From assembly GCF_003086295.3 (NCBI RefSeq), contig NC_092048.1:88392626-88456625 (forward strand): a stretch of 64,000 bases of DNA, given 5' to 3'. The notes below the pieces were generated by a model, which saw only the letters and a list, made by a program, of their open reading frames with translations, had not been told where the DNA came from and made no database searches. A program made the position numbers and the translations under genes. Source of the stretch: Arachis hypogaea (lineage: Eukaryota; Streptophyta; Magnoliopsida; Fabales; Fabaceae). Positions 1-9,938 of this stretch are shown here, piece by piece (within the stretch, counting starts at the first letter, position 1; each line of letters begins with the position of its first letter).

Positions 1-456
1 AATGGTAATGGAAAAACAAAAAGCTTATGCTTTTACCACACCAAACTTAGAATTTTGCTCGCCCTCGAGCAATAAAAGAAAGAATAGATGAAGAAGAAGA
101 GGAAATGGAGGAGAGGGGGAGTGGGAAGTGTTTCGGCCAAGAAGGGTGTAGATGGGTGTGTTGTGTGAATTTGATGAAGAGTGGAGGGCTTTATATAGGG
201 AAGGAAGGGGGGAAAGTTTTGGCCATATGGGTGGGTTTGGGTGGGAAATTGGTTTTGAATTTTGAAGGTAGGTGGGGTTTATGAGGTAGGTTTATGGGAA
301 AGAGTGGATGGATGTGAATGGTGAAGAGGTGATGGGGAAGAGAGATTGAGGTGATTGGTGAAGGGTGGGGATCCTGTGGGGTCCACAGATCCTGGGGTGT
401 CAAGGATTTGCATCCATGCACCAATTAGGCATGCAAAATGCCTTTGCACACAACTC

Positions 457-629
457 TGGGCGTTCAGCACCAGGTTGGTGCCCATTTTGGGCGTTCAACG
501 CCCATTTACTAGCCATTTCTGGCGTTGAACGCCAGAACCATGCTTGTTCTGGGCGTTCAGTGCCAGAATGCTGCCCATTTTGGGCGTTCAGCGCCAGAAC
601 TATGCTTTGTTCTGGCGTTGAACGCCAGG
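457..629. repeat. Cluster of GGCGTT/AACGCC palindromes in element A
   Basis: At least five copies of an inverted repeat with arms TGGCGTT / AACGCCA around one base lie within 170 bp. Examples are 488-504, 518-536 (arms of 9), 544-565 (degenerate), 581-598 and 611-628. Related copies occur in the LTR of the same element at 6261-6279, 6320-6338 and 6351-6369. Confidence 0.85.
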
Positions 630-766
630 CAGATACTCCTCCAGGGTGTGATTTTTCTTCTGCTATTTTTGATTCCGTTTTCAATTTTTATATTTATTTT
701 GTGACTCCACATGATCATGAACCTAATAAAACATGAAAAACAAAAACAAAATTAGATAAATAAACA

Positions 767-782
767 TTGGGTTGCCTCCCAA
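767..782 (-). other. Hairpin after the coding region of element A
   Basis: TTGGG-TTGCCT-CCCAA; on the element strand the six-base loop is AGGCAA. The equivalent hairpin follows integrase in element B (8551-8568) and element C (15622-15639). Confidence 0.55.
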
Positions 783-868
783 CAAGCGCTTCTTTAATGT
801 CAATAGCTTGACAGTGGGCTCTCATGGAGCCTCACAGATGTTCAGAGTATTGTTGAAACTCTCCAACA

Positions 869-951
869 CCAAACTTAGAGTTTGGATATGGAAGTTCAAC
901 ACCAAACTTAGAGTTTGGTTGTGGCCTCCCAACACCAAACTTAGAGTTTGA
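869..951. repeat. Three copies of palindromic CCAAACTTAGAGTTTGG
   Basis: Copies at 869-885, 902-918 and 935-951 (last base changed), about 33 bp apart. The core CAAACT-TAG-AGTTTG is an inverted repeat. The half motif ACACCAAACTTA recurs near 36, 4257 and 4446. Confidence 0.8.
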
Positions 952-972
952 CTGTGGGGGCTTGGGTTGACT

Positions 973-1854
973 CTACTTTGAGAGAAGCTTTTCATGCTTC
1001 ATCTTCATGGTTGCAGAGGGAGATCCTTGAGTTTTAAATACAAGGGAGTCCTCATTCCATTGAAGGACTAGTTCACCTCTGTCAACATCAATCACAGCTC
1101 TTGCTGTGGCCAGGAAAGGTCTTCCTAGGATGATGGATTCATCCTCTTCCTTTCCAGTATCCAGGACTATGAAATCAGCAGGGATGTAAAGGCCTTCAAC
1201 CTTTACTAACACGTCCTCTACTTGTCCATAAGCCTATTTTCTTGAACTGTCTGCCATTTCTAATGAGATTTTAGCAGCTTGCACCCCATAGATTCCCAGT
1301 TTCTCTATTACAGAGAGGGGCATGAGGTTTATCCCTGAACCAAGGTCACACAGAGCCTTAAAGACCATGGTGCCTATGGTATAAGGTATTATGAACTTTC
1401 CAGGATCCTGTCTCTTCTGAGGCAATGTCAGTTGATCCAGATCACTTAGTTCATTGATGAACAAGGGAGGTTCAACTTCCCAAGTATCAATGCCAAATAA
1501 TTTGGCATTCAGCTTCATGATTGCACCAAGAAACTTGGCAGTTTGCTCTTCAGTAACATCCTCATTCTCTTCAGAAGAGGAGTACTCATCAGAGCTCATG
1601 AAGGGCATAAGGAGGTTCAATGGAATCTCTATGGTCTCTAGATGAGCCTCAGATTCCTTTGGTTCCTTAGAGGAAAGCTCCTTATTGATCACTGGACGTC
1701 CCAGGAGGTCTTCCTCCTTGGGATTCACGTCCTCTCCTTCCCTTACAGGTTCGGCCATGGTGCTTATGTCAATGGCCTTGCACTCTCCTTTTGGATTCTC
1801 TTCTGTATTGCTTGGGAAAGTACTAGGAGGGATTTCAGTGATTCTTTTACTCAG
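973..1854 (-). pseudogene. Element A aspartic protease region, two in-frame TAG stops
   Basis: This stretch stays in the same frame as gag. A TAG at 1855-1857 ends gag, and a second TAG at 1234-1236 splits the protease. The first piece contains the retropepsin core CDLGSGINLMPLS. The second, after the stop, contains the distal motif IILGRPFLATARAVID typical of Athila-type proteases. Both halves are well conserved apart from the two stops, which suggests late inactivation by point mutation. It would have processed the Gag polyprotein in the virus-like particle. No reverse transcriptase follows. Confidence 0.75.
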
Positions 1855-3159
1855 CTAGACCACTTGTGCTTCCAAATTTCTAATGGAAGACCTTGTTTCA
1901 TTCATGAAACTCACAGTGGCCTTAGACAGATCAGAGACTAAGTTTGCTAAATTAGAAGTATTTTGTTCAGAGTTCTCTATCTGTTGCTGAGTGGATGATG
2001 GAAAAGGTTTATTATTGTTAAACCTGTTTCTTCCACCATTATTAAAGCCTTGTTGAGGCTTTTGATCCTTCCATGAGAAATTTGGGTGATTTCTCCATGA
2101 TGAGTTATAGGTGTTTCCATAAGGTTCACCTAAATAATTCACCTCTGCTATTGCAGGGTTTTCAGGATCATAAGCTTCTTCTGCATAAGAAGCCTCTTGA
2201 GTACTGTTGGATGCAGCTTGCATTCCATTCAGACTCTGAGAAATCATATTGACTTGCTGAGTCAATATTTTGTTCTGAGCCAATATGGCATTCAGAGTGT
2301 CAATCTCAAGAACTCCCTTCTTCATAGGCATCCCATTATTCACAGGATTCCTTTCAGAAGTGTACATGAACTGGTTATTTGCAACCATGTCAATGAGTTC
2401 TTGAGCTTCTGCAGGCGTTTTCTTCAGGTGAATGGATCCACCTGCAGAGGTATCCAATGACATCTTAGATAACTCAGACAGACCATCATAGAATATATCC
2501 AGGATGGTCCATTCTGAAAGCATGTCAGAGGGACACTTTTTGGTCAGTCCTTTGTATCTCTCCCAAGCTTCATAGAGGGATTCACCTTCTTTCTGTCTGA
2601 AGGTTTGAACATCCACTCTAAGCTTGCTCAGCTTTTGAGGAGGAAAGAACTTGGCTAAGAAAGCCTTGACCAGCTTATCCCAAGAGTTCAGGCTATCTTT
2701 AGGTTGAGAGTCCAACCATATTCTAGCTCTGTCTCTTACAGCAAAAAGGAAAAGCATGAGCCTGTAGACTTCAGGATCTACTCCATTAGTCTTAACAGTA
2801 TCACATATCTGCAAGAATTCAGTTAAGAACTGAAAAGGATCTTCAGATGGAAGTCCATGAAACTTGCAGTTCTGCTGCATCAGAGAAACTAATTGAGGTT
2901 TCAGCTCAAAGTTGTTTGCTCCAATGGCAGGAATGGAGATGCTTCTTCCATGTAAATTGGTATTAGGTGCAGTAAAGTCACCAAGCATTCTCCTTGCATT
3001 ATTATTATTTTCGGTTGCCATCTCCTCTTCCTGTTCGAAAATTTCTGAAAGGTTATCTCTGGATTGTTGTAATTTAGCTTCTCTTAATTTTCTCTTCAGA
3101 GTCCTTTCAGGTTCTGGATCTGCTTCAATAAGAATGTTCTTGTCCTTGCTCCTGCTCAT
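1855..3159 (-). pseudogene. Element A Gag, ended by a TAG stop before protease
   Basis: A 434-codon reading frame starts at the ATG at 3157-3159 (MSRSKDKNIL). The open frame extends upstream to 3282, but that leader is hydrophobic and not Gag-like. The capsid-type retrotrans_gag domain lies around residues 95-230, with motifs LFLFAVRDRARIWLDSQP, FLAKFFPPQK and YEAWERYKGLTKKCP. No CCHC zinc knuckle is visible; the C-terminal part is Asn/Gln-rich (residues about 345-410). Gag would form the particle that packages element RNA. The frame continues into protease after the TAG, so the ancestral product was probably a Gag-Pro fusion. Confidence 0.8.
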
Positions 3160-5025
3160 ATGACAAAGAAGAGGGCACAGAAAAAATAATAATATAGATC
3201 CTTTATACCACAGTAAAGAGGTTCCTTTGTGAGTGGAAGAAAAGAGGGAGACAAAGAATGTGATGTAATGGAAGAAACACAACTGTGAGGAGGGTTGAGA
3301 TGTGAGATGAGATGTTAGTAGATGAATACATAAATAGAATAAGATGGGAGAGGGAGAATTTTCGAAAATAATTTTTGAAAAAGGGTTAGTGATTTTCGAA
3401 AATAGTTTTTGAAAAAGGTTAGTAATTTTCGAAAAATTTTGAAATCAAAAATAAAAATAATTAGTTAATTAAAAAGAAATTTTTGAAAAAGAGGGAAGAT
3501 ATTTTCGAAAATTAGAGAGAGAGAGTTAGTTAGGTAGTTTTGAAAAAGTTAGGAAACAAATAAAAAGTTAGTTAGTTAGTTGAAACAAATTTTGAAAAGA
3601 TAAGAAGTTAGGAAGTTAGAAAAAATATTTTGAAATCAAATTTTTGAAAAAGATATGATAAGAAGATATTTTGAAAAGATATGATTGAAATTAGTTTTTG
3701 AAAAAGATTTGATTTTTAAAATCTCAATTAATGACTTGGTTCACAAGAAATCACAAGATATGATTCTAGAACTTAAAGTTTGAATCTTTCTTAACAAGCA
3801 AGTAACAAACTTGAAATTTTTGAATCAAAACATTAATTGATTATGTTATTTTCGAAAATTTGATATAAAAATAAGAAAAAGATTTTTGAAAAATATTTTT
3901 GGAATTTTCGAAAATAACTAAAAAATGAAAAAGATTTGATTTTTGAAAAAGATAAGATTTTCAAATTGAAAATTTGATTTGACTCATGAAAACAACTTGA
4001 TTTTAAAAATTTTTGAAAAAGTCAATCCAAATTTTCGAATTTGATGAGAAAAAAAGGGAAAGATATTTTTTTGAATTTTTATGATGAGGGAGAAAAACAT
4101 GAAAATTATGCAATGCATGAGAATTTTAGATCAAAACATGTGATGCATGCAAGAATGCTATGAATGTCAAGATGAACACCAAGAATACTATGAAGATCAT
4201 GATGAACATCAAGAACATATTTTTGAAAAATTTTTAATGCAAAGAAAACATGCAAGACACCAAACTTAGAATTCTTTAATGCTTAGACATTAAGAATTCA
4301 AGAATGCATATGAAAAACAACATACAACACAAAACAAAAAATCATCAAGATCAAACAAGAAGACTCACCAAGAACAACTTGAAGATCATGAAGAACACTA
4401 TGAATGCATGAAATTTTCAAAAAATGCAAGATGCATATGCAAGTGACACCAAACTTATAACATGACTCAAGACTCAAACAAGAACAAAAAATATTTTTGA
4501 TTTTTTATGATTTTATGATTTTTTTGGTTTTTTCGAAAATTATTTAGTAAAAGAAAAATAAGGATTCTAAAATTTTTAATATGAATTCCAGGAATCTTGC
4601 ATTCTTAGTCTAAAGCTTCAGTCCAGGAATTAGACATGGCTCACTAGCCAGCCAAGCTTTCAATGAAAGCTCCGGTCCAAAACAATAGACATGGCCAATG
4701 GCCAGCCAAGTTTTAGCATGTAAATCAGGAACAGCAGCAGGTGGATTAACAACAACTAGCTTGCTCTTGATAACAAATTGCTGCCTCAGTCCAAATAAAT
4801 TTAGACATGGCTTTATAGCCAGCCAGGCTTCGCATGCTTCGTGAAACACTAGAATTCATTCTTAAAAATTCTGAAGAAAAATATATTTTTGAAAACAATT
4901 TTTTTTTTCAAAAACAGGTGAGAAAATTTTGAAATATTTTTGAAAAATTTTTGAAAAGAAAACAAAAAGAAGATTACCTAATCTGACCAACAAGATGAAC
5001 CGTTAGTTGTCCAAACTCGAACAAT
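3160..5025 (-). other. A-rich untranslated leader of element A
   Basis: This is the noncoding leader between primer site and gag. It is dominated by TTTTGAAAAAG-type low-complexity sequence. Palindromes of the form ATTTTCGAAAAT occur at 3358-3369, 3392-3403, 3501-3512, 3848-3859 and 3904-3915, with near copies at 3425, 4031 and 4529. A gene-free stretch. Confidence 0.7.
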
Positions 5026-5042
5026 CCCTGGCAACGGCGCCA
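5026..5042 (-). other. Primer binding site of element A (tRNA-Asp type)
   Basis: On the minus strand this reads TGGCGCCGTTGCCAGGG, which differs by one base from the complement of the plant tRNA-Asp 3' end as I know it from Athila elements. It lies 6 bp inside the LTR end. Confidence 0.85.
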
Positions 5043-5048
5043 AAAACT

Positions 5049-6743
5049 TGGTATGCGAAATTGCTACTCGGGTTGTGAATTGTTGTTCGAAATTGATTCC
5101 CTGGCAATGGCACCAAAAACGGATGCACAGGACCATGGTCTAAACATATCTTCACAACTTCGCATAACTAACCAGCAAGTGCACTGGGTCGTCCAAGTAA
5201 TACCTTACGTGAGTAAGGGTCGAATCCCACGGAGATTGTCGGTATAAAGCAAGCTATGGTCACCTTGTAAATCTCAGTCAGGCGGATATAAAACAGTAAT
5301 GGATTTTTGAAAATAAATAATAGAATAGGGATAGAGGTACTTATGTAAATCATTGGTAGGAATTTTAGATAAGCGAATGGAGATGCTTTTCGTTCCTCTG
5401 AACCTCTGCTTTCCTGCTATCTTCATCCAATCAGTCTTGCTCCTTTCCATGGCTGGCTTTATGTGATACATCACCATTGTCAACGGCTACTTTCGGTCAT
5501 CTCTCGGGAAAATGATCCAATGCTCTGTCACGGCACGGCTAATCGTCTGGAGGCATCACCCTTGTCAATGGCTTCATCTTATCCTCTCAGTGAAAATGAT
5601 CAACGCACCCTGTCATGGCACGGCTATTCATCTGTCGGTTCTCGATCATACTGGAATAGGATTTACTATTCTTTTGCGTCTGTCACTACGCCCGGCAATC
5701 GCGAGTTTGAAGCTCGTCACAGTCATTCAATCATTGAATCCTACTCGGAATACCACAGACAAGGTTTAGACCTTCCGGATTCTCTTGAATGCCGCCATCA
5801 TTCTAGCTTACGCCACGAAGATTCTGGTTAGGAGATCTAAGAGATACTCATTCAGTCTAAGGTAGAACGGAAGTGGTTGTCAGGCACGCGTTCATAGGGA
5901 ATGATGATGATTGTCACGTTCATCACATTCAGATTGAAGTACGAATGAATATCTTAGAAGCGAAACAAGATGAATTGAATAGAAAACAGTAGTACTTTGC
6001 ATTAATCTTTGAGGAACAGCAGAGCTCCACACCTTAATCTATGGAGTGTAGAAACTCTACCGTTAAAAATACATAAGTGAAGGTCCAGGCGTCCAAAGAT
6101 GGTCAAAAAGACGTCTAATACAATAGTAAAAGGTCCTATTTATAATAAACTAACTACTAGGTTTACATGAGTAAGTAATTGATGCATAAATTCACTTCCG
6201 GGGCCCACTTGGTGTGTGCTTGGGCTGAGCTTGAGTGTTTCATGTGTAGAGGTCCTTCTTGGAGTTGAACGCCAGTTTTTGTGCCAGTTTGGGCGTTCAA
6301 CTCTGGTTTTGGATCCTTTTCTGGCGCTGGACGCCAGATTTGGGCAGAAAGCTGGTGTTGAACGCCAGTTTACGTCATCTATTCTTGGCCAAAGTATAGA
6401 CTATTATATATTTCTGGAAAGCCCTGGATGTCTACTTTCCAACGCAATTGGAAGGGCGCCATTTCGAGTTCTTTATCTCCAGAAAATCCATTTTGAGTGC
6501 AGGGAGGTCAGAATCCAACAGCATCAGCAGTCCTTCTTCAACCTCTGAATCTGATTTTTGCTCAAGTCCCTCAATTTCAGCCAGAAAATACCTGAAATTA
6601 CAGAAAAACACACAAACTCATAGTAAAGTCCAGAAATGTGAATTTAACATAAAAACTAATGAAAACATCCCTAAAAGTAACTAGATTCTACTGAAAACAT
6701 ACTAAAAACAATGCCAAAAAGCGTATAAATTATCCGCTCATCA
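5049..6743 (-). repeat. 5' LTR of element A
   Basis: On the element strand it begins TGATGAGCGGATAATTTATA (from 6743) and ends ...CATACCA (5049), giving TG...CA ends and a length of 1695 bp. The PBS follows at the expected spacing. Near the 3' end is a region reading GTGCACTGGGTCGTCCAAGT on the plus strand, which I know from this kind of LTR. It contains several GGCGTT/AACGCC palindromes. The 3' LTR partner is outside the window. ORFs of 60-120 codons inside it are not supported as genes. Confidence 0.8.
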
Positions 6744-8466
6744 AGGACCAGACTGGAGCCAGCCATTTAAAATTATGTGTGATGCTTCCAACCATGCAGT
6801 AGGAGCGGCGCTGGCTCAGCATGAAGGTAATGATCCTTTTGTAATTGCTTATGCATCTAAGACTTTAGATGCTGCTCAATCTAACTATACTACTACTGAA
6901 AAAGAGCTTCTTGCTATTGTTTTTGCTCTGGATAAATTCCGAGCCTATTTACTTGGTACTAAGGTAGTAGTATACTCAGACCATGCAGCTCTAAAATATC
7001 TATTAGCTAAAAAGGAGTCCAAACCAAGACTAATACGTTGGATACTGCTGCTGCAAGAATTTAATTTAGAAATCAAGGATAGAAGTGGTAACCAGAATCT
7101 AGTAGAAGACCACTTGAGTCACCTTGAGTACATTAAGGATGATTCCACTCCTATAAGTGATAATTTCCCATTTGATAGTTTACATGCAGTATCTGAGATA
7201 GTTCCTTGGTATACACCTATAGCTAATTATCTAGTTAGCCACACTTTTCCTCCAAATTTCACTAAGCATCAAAGAGACAAGCTGAAAAGCGAGTCTAAAT
7301 ATTTTATATGAGACGATCCATATTTATGGAGGTGTGGTGCTGACCAGGTAATTAGATTGTGTGTACCTCAATCAGAATTCCAGTCCATTTTAGAAGCCTG
7401 CTACTCATCTGAGAGTGGAGGACATTTTGGCCCTCAAAGAACAGCTAGAAAAATTCTAGACTGTGGATTCTGGTGGCCTACTCTTTTTAAAGACGCTACT
7501 GAATTTTGTAAATCTTGTTCCCCATGCCAAAGGTTTGGTAATATATCCAAGAGGGATGAGATGCCTCAACAGATTATGCTTTTCTGTGAAATTTTTTATG
7601 TTTGGGGCATTGACTTCATGGGTCCATTTCCAAATTCTAATGGCTACTTTTATATACTGTTAGCTGTAGATTATGTTTCTAAATGGGTGAAAGCAATTCC
7701 TACCCGTACTGATGATGCTAACACTGTTGTTTCCTTTGTTAGAAACCATATTATTTGTCTTTTTGGATCTCCACGAGCAATCGTGAGTGATCAAGGCACT
7801 CACTTTTGTAACAGGAGACTAACAGGATTACTGAAGAGGCATGGGATAATTTACAAAGTAGCAACAGCTTACCATCCCCAAAGCAATGGGCAAGCAGAAG
7901 TCTCTAACAGAGAAATAAAACATATTCTGGAAAAGATAGTAAAGCCCCATAGGAAGGACTGGAGTGCTAGGCTACAAGATGCACTCTGGGCATATAGAAC
8001 ATCATACAAGACACCTATTGGGATGAGCCCCTTCCACTTGGTATACGGAAAGGCTTGCCACCTTCCAATGGAGGTGAAACACAAGGCTTTCTGGGGTGTG
8101 AGGGAGTGCAACATGAATCTTGAGAAAGCTGGTGCTGAAAGGAAGCTGCAACTAGCAGAACTGGAGAATCTTTGCCTAGAAGCATATGACAACTCCAGGA
8201 GGTACAAAGAAAAGATGAAGTCTGTCCATGACAAGCACATAAAAAGAAGAGAATTCAGACCAGGGGAGTTAGTTCTTCTTTATAACCCCAGACTGAGGCT
8301 TATGCCAGGTAAACTGAGATCAAGATGGGAAGGTCCATACATAGTAGAAAAAGCAGAGCCATACGGAGTTTTCCACCTGCGTCATCCTTCTAGCTCCAAA
8401 TTTTTAAAGGTCAATGGACATCGCCTGAAGCTTTATCATGGTGAGAAGATGAAAACAAAGAACTAG
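6744..8466 (+). pseudogene. Element B RNase H-integrase, 5' truncated, one in-frame TGA
   Basis: The reading frame enters from element A's edge ([19 protein letters not shown]). The RNase H core shows the acidic residues in [17 protein letters not shown] and [14 protein letters not shown] at 7309-7311 interrupts the frame where element C has TGG (Trp). The same frame then continues to 8466. Integrase follows: an HHCC-type zinc region ([21 protein letters not shown]), catalytic D in [11 protein letters not shown] in IVSDQGTHF, E in [12 protein letters not shown], and a C-terminal GPY/F-type motif (SRWEGPYIVEKAEPYGVFHL). The family integrates cDNA copies. With its 5' part cut off and a stop, this copy cannot act on its own. 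Confidence 0.85.
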
Positions 8467-8550
8467 AGGTTTTCCTCTTGGAAGACCCACCAACAGAAGC
8501 AGAATGAGCCTAACGAGCATCCAACTTAAGGACGTAAAAGCAAAGTGCTA

Positions 8551-8568
8551 GGTGGGAGACAACCCACC
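8551..8568 (+). other. Post-integrase hairpin of element B
   Basis: GGTGGG-AGACAA-CCCACC, 85 bp after the integrase stop. It is matched by 15622-15639 in C and by 767-782 in A, so the structure is shared across diverged families. Confidence 0.6.
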
Positions 8569-8698
8569 ATGGTATGATCGTTCCGTTTCAGTCTTAGATT
8601 TATTTCACTTTATTTCTATTTTTATGGTGTTAATGACTCTTCTCATAATTTCTGCATAAAGCCTGCATTCACATTTGCATTAGCATTCTGCATATCTT

Positions 8699-8722
8699 AA
8701 AAAAAAAAAAAAAAAAAAAAAA
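8699..8722 (+). repeat. A24 tract in element B
   Basis: 24 consecutive A residues immediately before the CGCG palindrome cluster. Element C has an A-tract at the same relative place (15509-15521, T on the plus strand). Confidence 0.9.
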
Positions 8723-9240
8723 CACGCACACGACGCGTAAGCGTCGCTGACGCATCCGCGTCATATGTGCGTTCTGAAGAAAAGAAGATTGAACAGAAAG
8801 TCACGCGAAAGCGTAGCTGGAGGCGTGCCTTAGGCACAATCATGCCCACGCGACCGCGTCATTTTGGAAATGAGCCACCCACGCGTCCGCGTCACCCACG
8901 TGAACGCGTGCCCCTAAAAATCAACGTAAAAGAGGTGTATGGCAGCAAGTTATGATGGAACTGGGCTGAAATGATGCTGGAAGCACCAGCCCCATCACGC
9001 GACAGCGTGCCCCACGCGGCCGCATCGTCCTCAAAACATGGCCATTCACGCGATCGCGTCGACCATGCGATCGCGTCACCCTAAAATTTGGCAAAATGGG
9101 TTTTAAACAGAGAGTTGCACGAATGCATGGCTGCCCTCGCGCCATTCGCATAAATAAAGTCACGCGTCCGCGTCACATGACAAAAAAATCACACACCACG
9201 CGACCACGTAACGCACGCATCTGCGTCACATGCGGCGCAC
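8723..9240. repeat. Array of degenerate CACGCG-NN-CGCGTC palindromes in element B
   Basis: Roughly a dozen copies of ACGCG-NN-CGCGT-like inverted repeats separated by unrelated spacers. Clear ones are at 8848-8861, 8880-8893 and 9048-9059 (ACGCGATCGCGT, perfect). Homologous arrays are in C (14956-15508) and inside the B/C LTRs. Confidence 0.85.
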
Positions 9241-9933
9241 AGAATTTCCACATCAGCCAAAATATCTTATCTTTTCTTCCCCAAATCCTAATTTTTCTTT
9301 TCCCTTATTATTTCTTTCTTCCCCCTTCTTCCTTCTCTACTCATTCTCACTTTTTACTTTCTCCTCCCTTATTTTCATCATCCATTATCAAGGTTCTTTT
9401 CTTTCTTTCTTTACTTTTTACTTTTCCTTTATTATTTTTATTTATATTTTCTTTTTCTTTTTACTTTCATTATCTATATTTTCTTTTTCTTTCTTTTCCT
9501 TTTTATTCCTTTAATTGTTGTTAGCAATTTAACTAGCTGATTATTTTCTTTTATAATTTTTGCTTGTGAGTTATTGTGGAATTGTTTGACAATTATATAT
9601 TACTTTTCATATGGGATTGCTTGCATGTTCTACTTTATATTTTCAATAACATATTCACCATGCATGCCAAGTGTTTGTGAAAAAGCCCGTATGGCACTGT
9701 GCATTATTTTAAATTATTCTATTCTACTACTTTAATGCCTGTTTTTCACAAAACCCCTTTTATATTTTATTAATTAATTATAATTGTCAATACAAACATA
9801 TTATTAGTTTGAAAGCCTTGGTAATCTAACTTGGACATTGAATGCTTGATCTATGCTACTCATGCCTTTGCCAGCATGCCAATAAACATCTTGTATTTAA
9901 TTGATATCACATGCACTTGCTATATCACCTTTG

Positions 9934-9938
9934 TTGAA
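9934..9938. other. Target site duplication of element C, left copy
   Basis: TTGAA here and ATGAA at 22740-22744; four of five bases match. This is consistent with the 5-bp duplication of Ty3 elements after one substitution. Confidence 0.7.

Larger units (their letters stand above)
1..972 (-). other. Noncoding 3' region of element A
   Basis: No supported gene. The stretch holds a G/A-rich tract (about 85-360), a cluster of TGGCGTT-N-AACGCCA palindromes (457-629), the GGGAGGCAACCC hairpin (767-782) and three copies of a CCAAACTTAGAGTTTGG repeat (869-951). Short ORFs here on both strands are shadows of the repeats. Confidence 0.7.
1..6743 (-). mobile_element. Element A: Athila-like Ty3 retrotransposon, gag-protease only, left end outside window
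   Basis: Reading the minus strand, the parts in order are a 5' LTR (6743-5049), a tRNA-Asp-type primer site (5042-5026), an A-rich leader, gag (3159-1855), protease (1854-973) and a noncoding 3' region that runs off the window. No RT, RNase H or integrase follows the protease. The next sequence is the hairpin and noncoding block that in elements B and C follows integrase, so the whole pol core is absent. The LTR edge at 6743 abuts RNase H coding sequence of element B, so A inserted into B. The target duplication should begin AGGAC, but the other end is not visible. Confidence 0.85.
6744..9938 (+). mobile_element. Element B, left visible part (RNase H, integrase, 3' noncoding)
   Basis: Athila-like Ty3 element on the plus strand. 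The left side is cut by element A at codon level inside the RNase H domain; gag, pro, RT and 5' LTR lie left of the window. The right side is interrupted at 9938 by element C and resumes at 22740. Continuity is shown by element C itself, whose own uninterrupted copy of this region (around 14255-14320, minus) runs straight across the junction. Confidence 0.85.
8467..9938 (+). other. Element B 3' noncoding spacer between integrase and env-position ORF
   Basis: In order: the hairpin GGTGGG-AGACAA-CCCACC (8551-8568), an A24 tract (8699-8722), a CpG-rich palindrome cluster (8723-9240), a pyrimidine-rich tract (about 9250-9530) and AT-rich sequence up to the insertion point of element C. No supported gene; the 142- and 94-codon ORFs at 9096-9524 are translations of the repeats and C/T tract. 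Confidence 0.7.

Noticed and set aside
1855..1857. Programmed TAG readthrough in element A as an established feature
   Set aside because: Only one copy is seen, and a second TAG further on shows that point mutations occur here. Kept only as a question.
5026..5042. tRNA-Asp gene fragment
   Set aside because: Only the 3' 17 bases match, and the position at the LTR edge fits a primer binding site.
8723..9240. CRISPR-like array
   Set aside because: The repeats are degenerate 12-14-mers with irregular spacers inside a plant retrotransposon. No cas genes, and eukaryotic context.
9096..9524. 142-codon ORF with hydrophobic Phe/Leu/Ser-rich C terminus
   Set aside because: It is a translation of the palindrome array and the pyrimidine tract. 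The equivalent minus-strand ORFs in C (15014-14643) are the same artefact.
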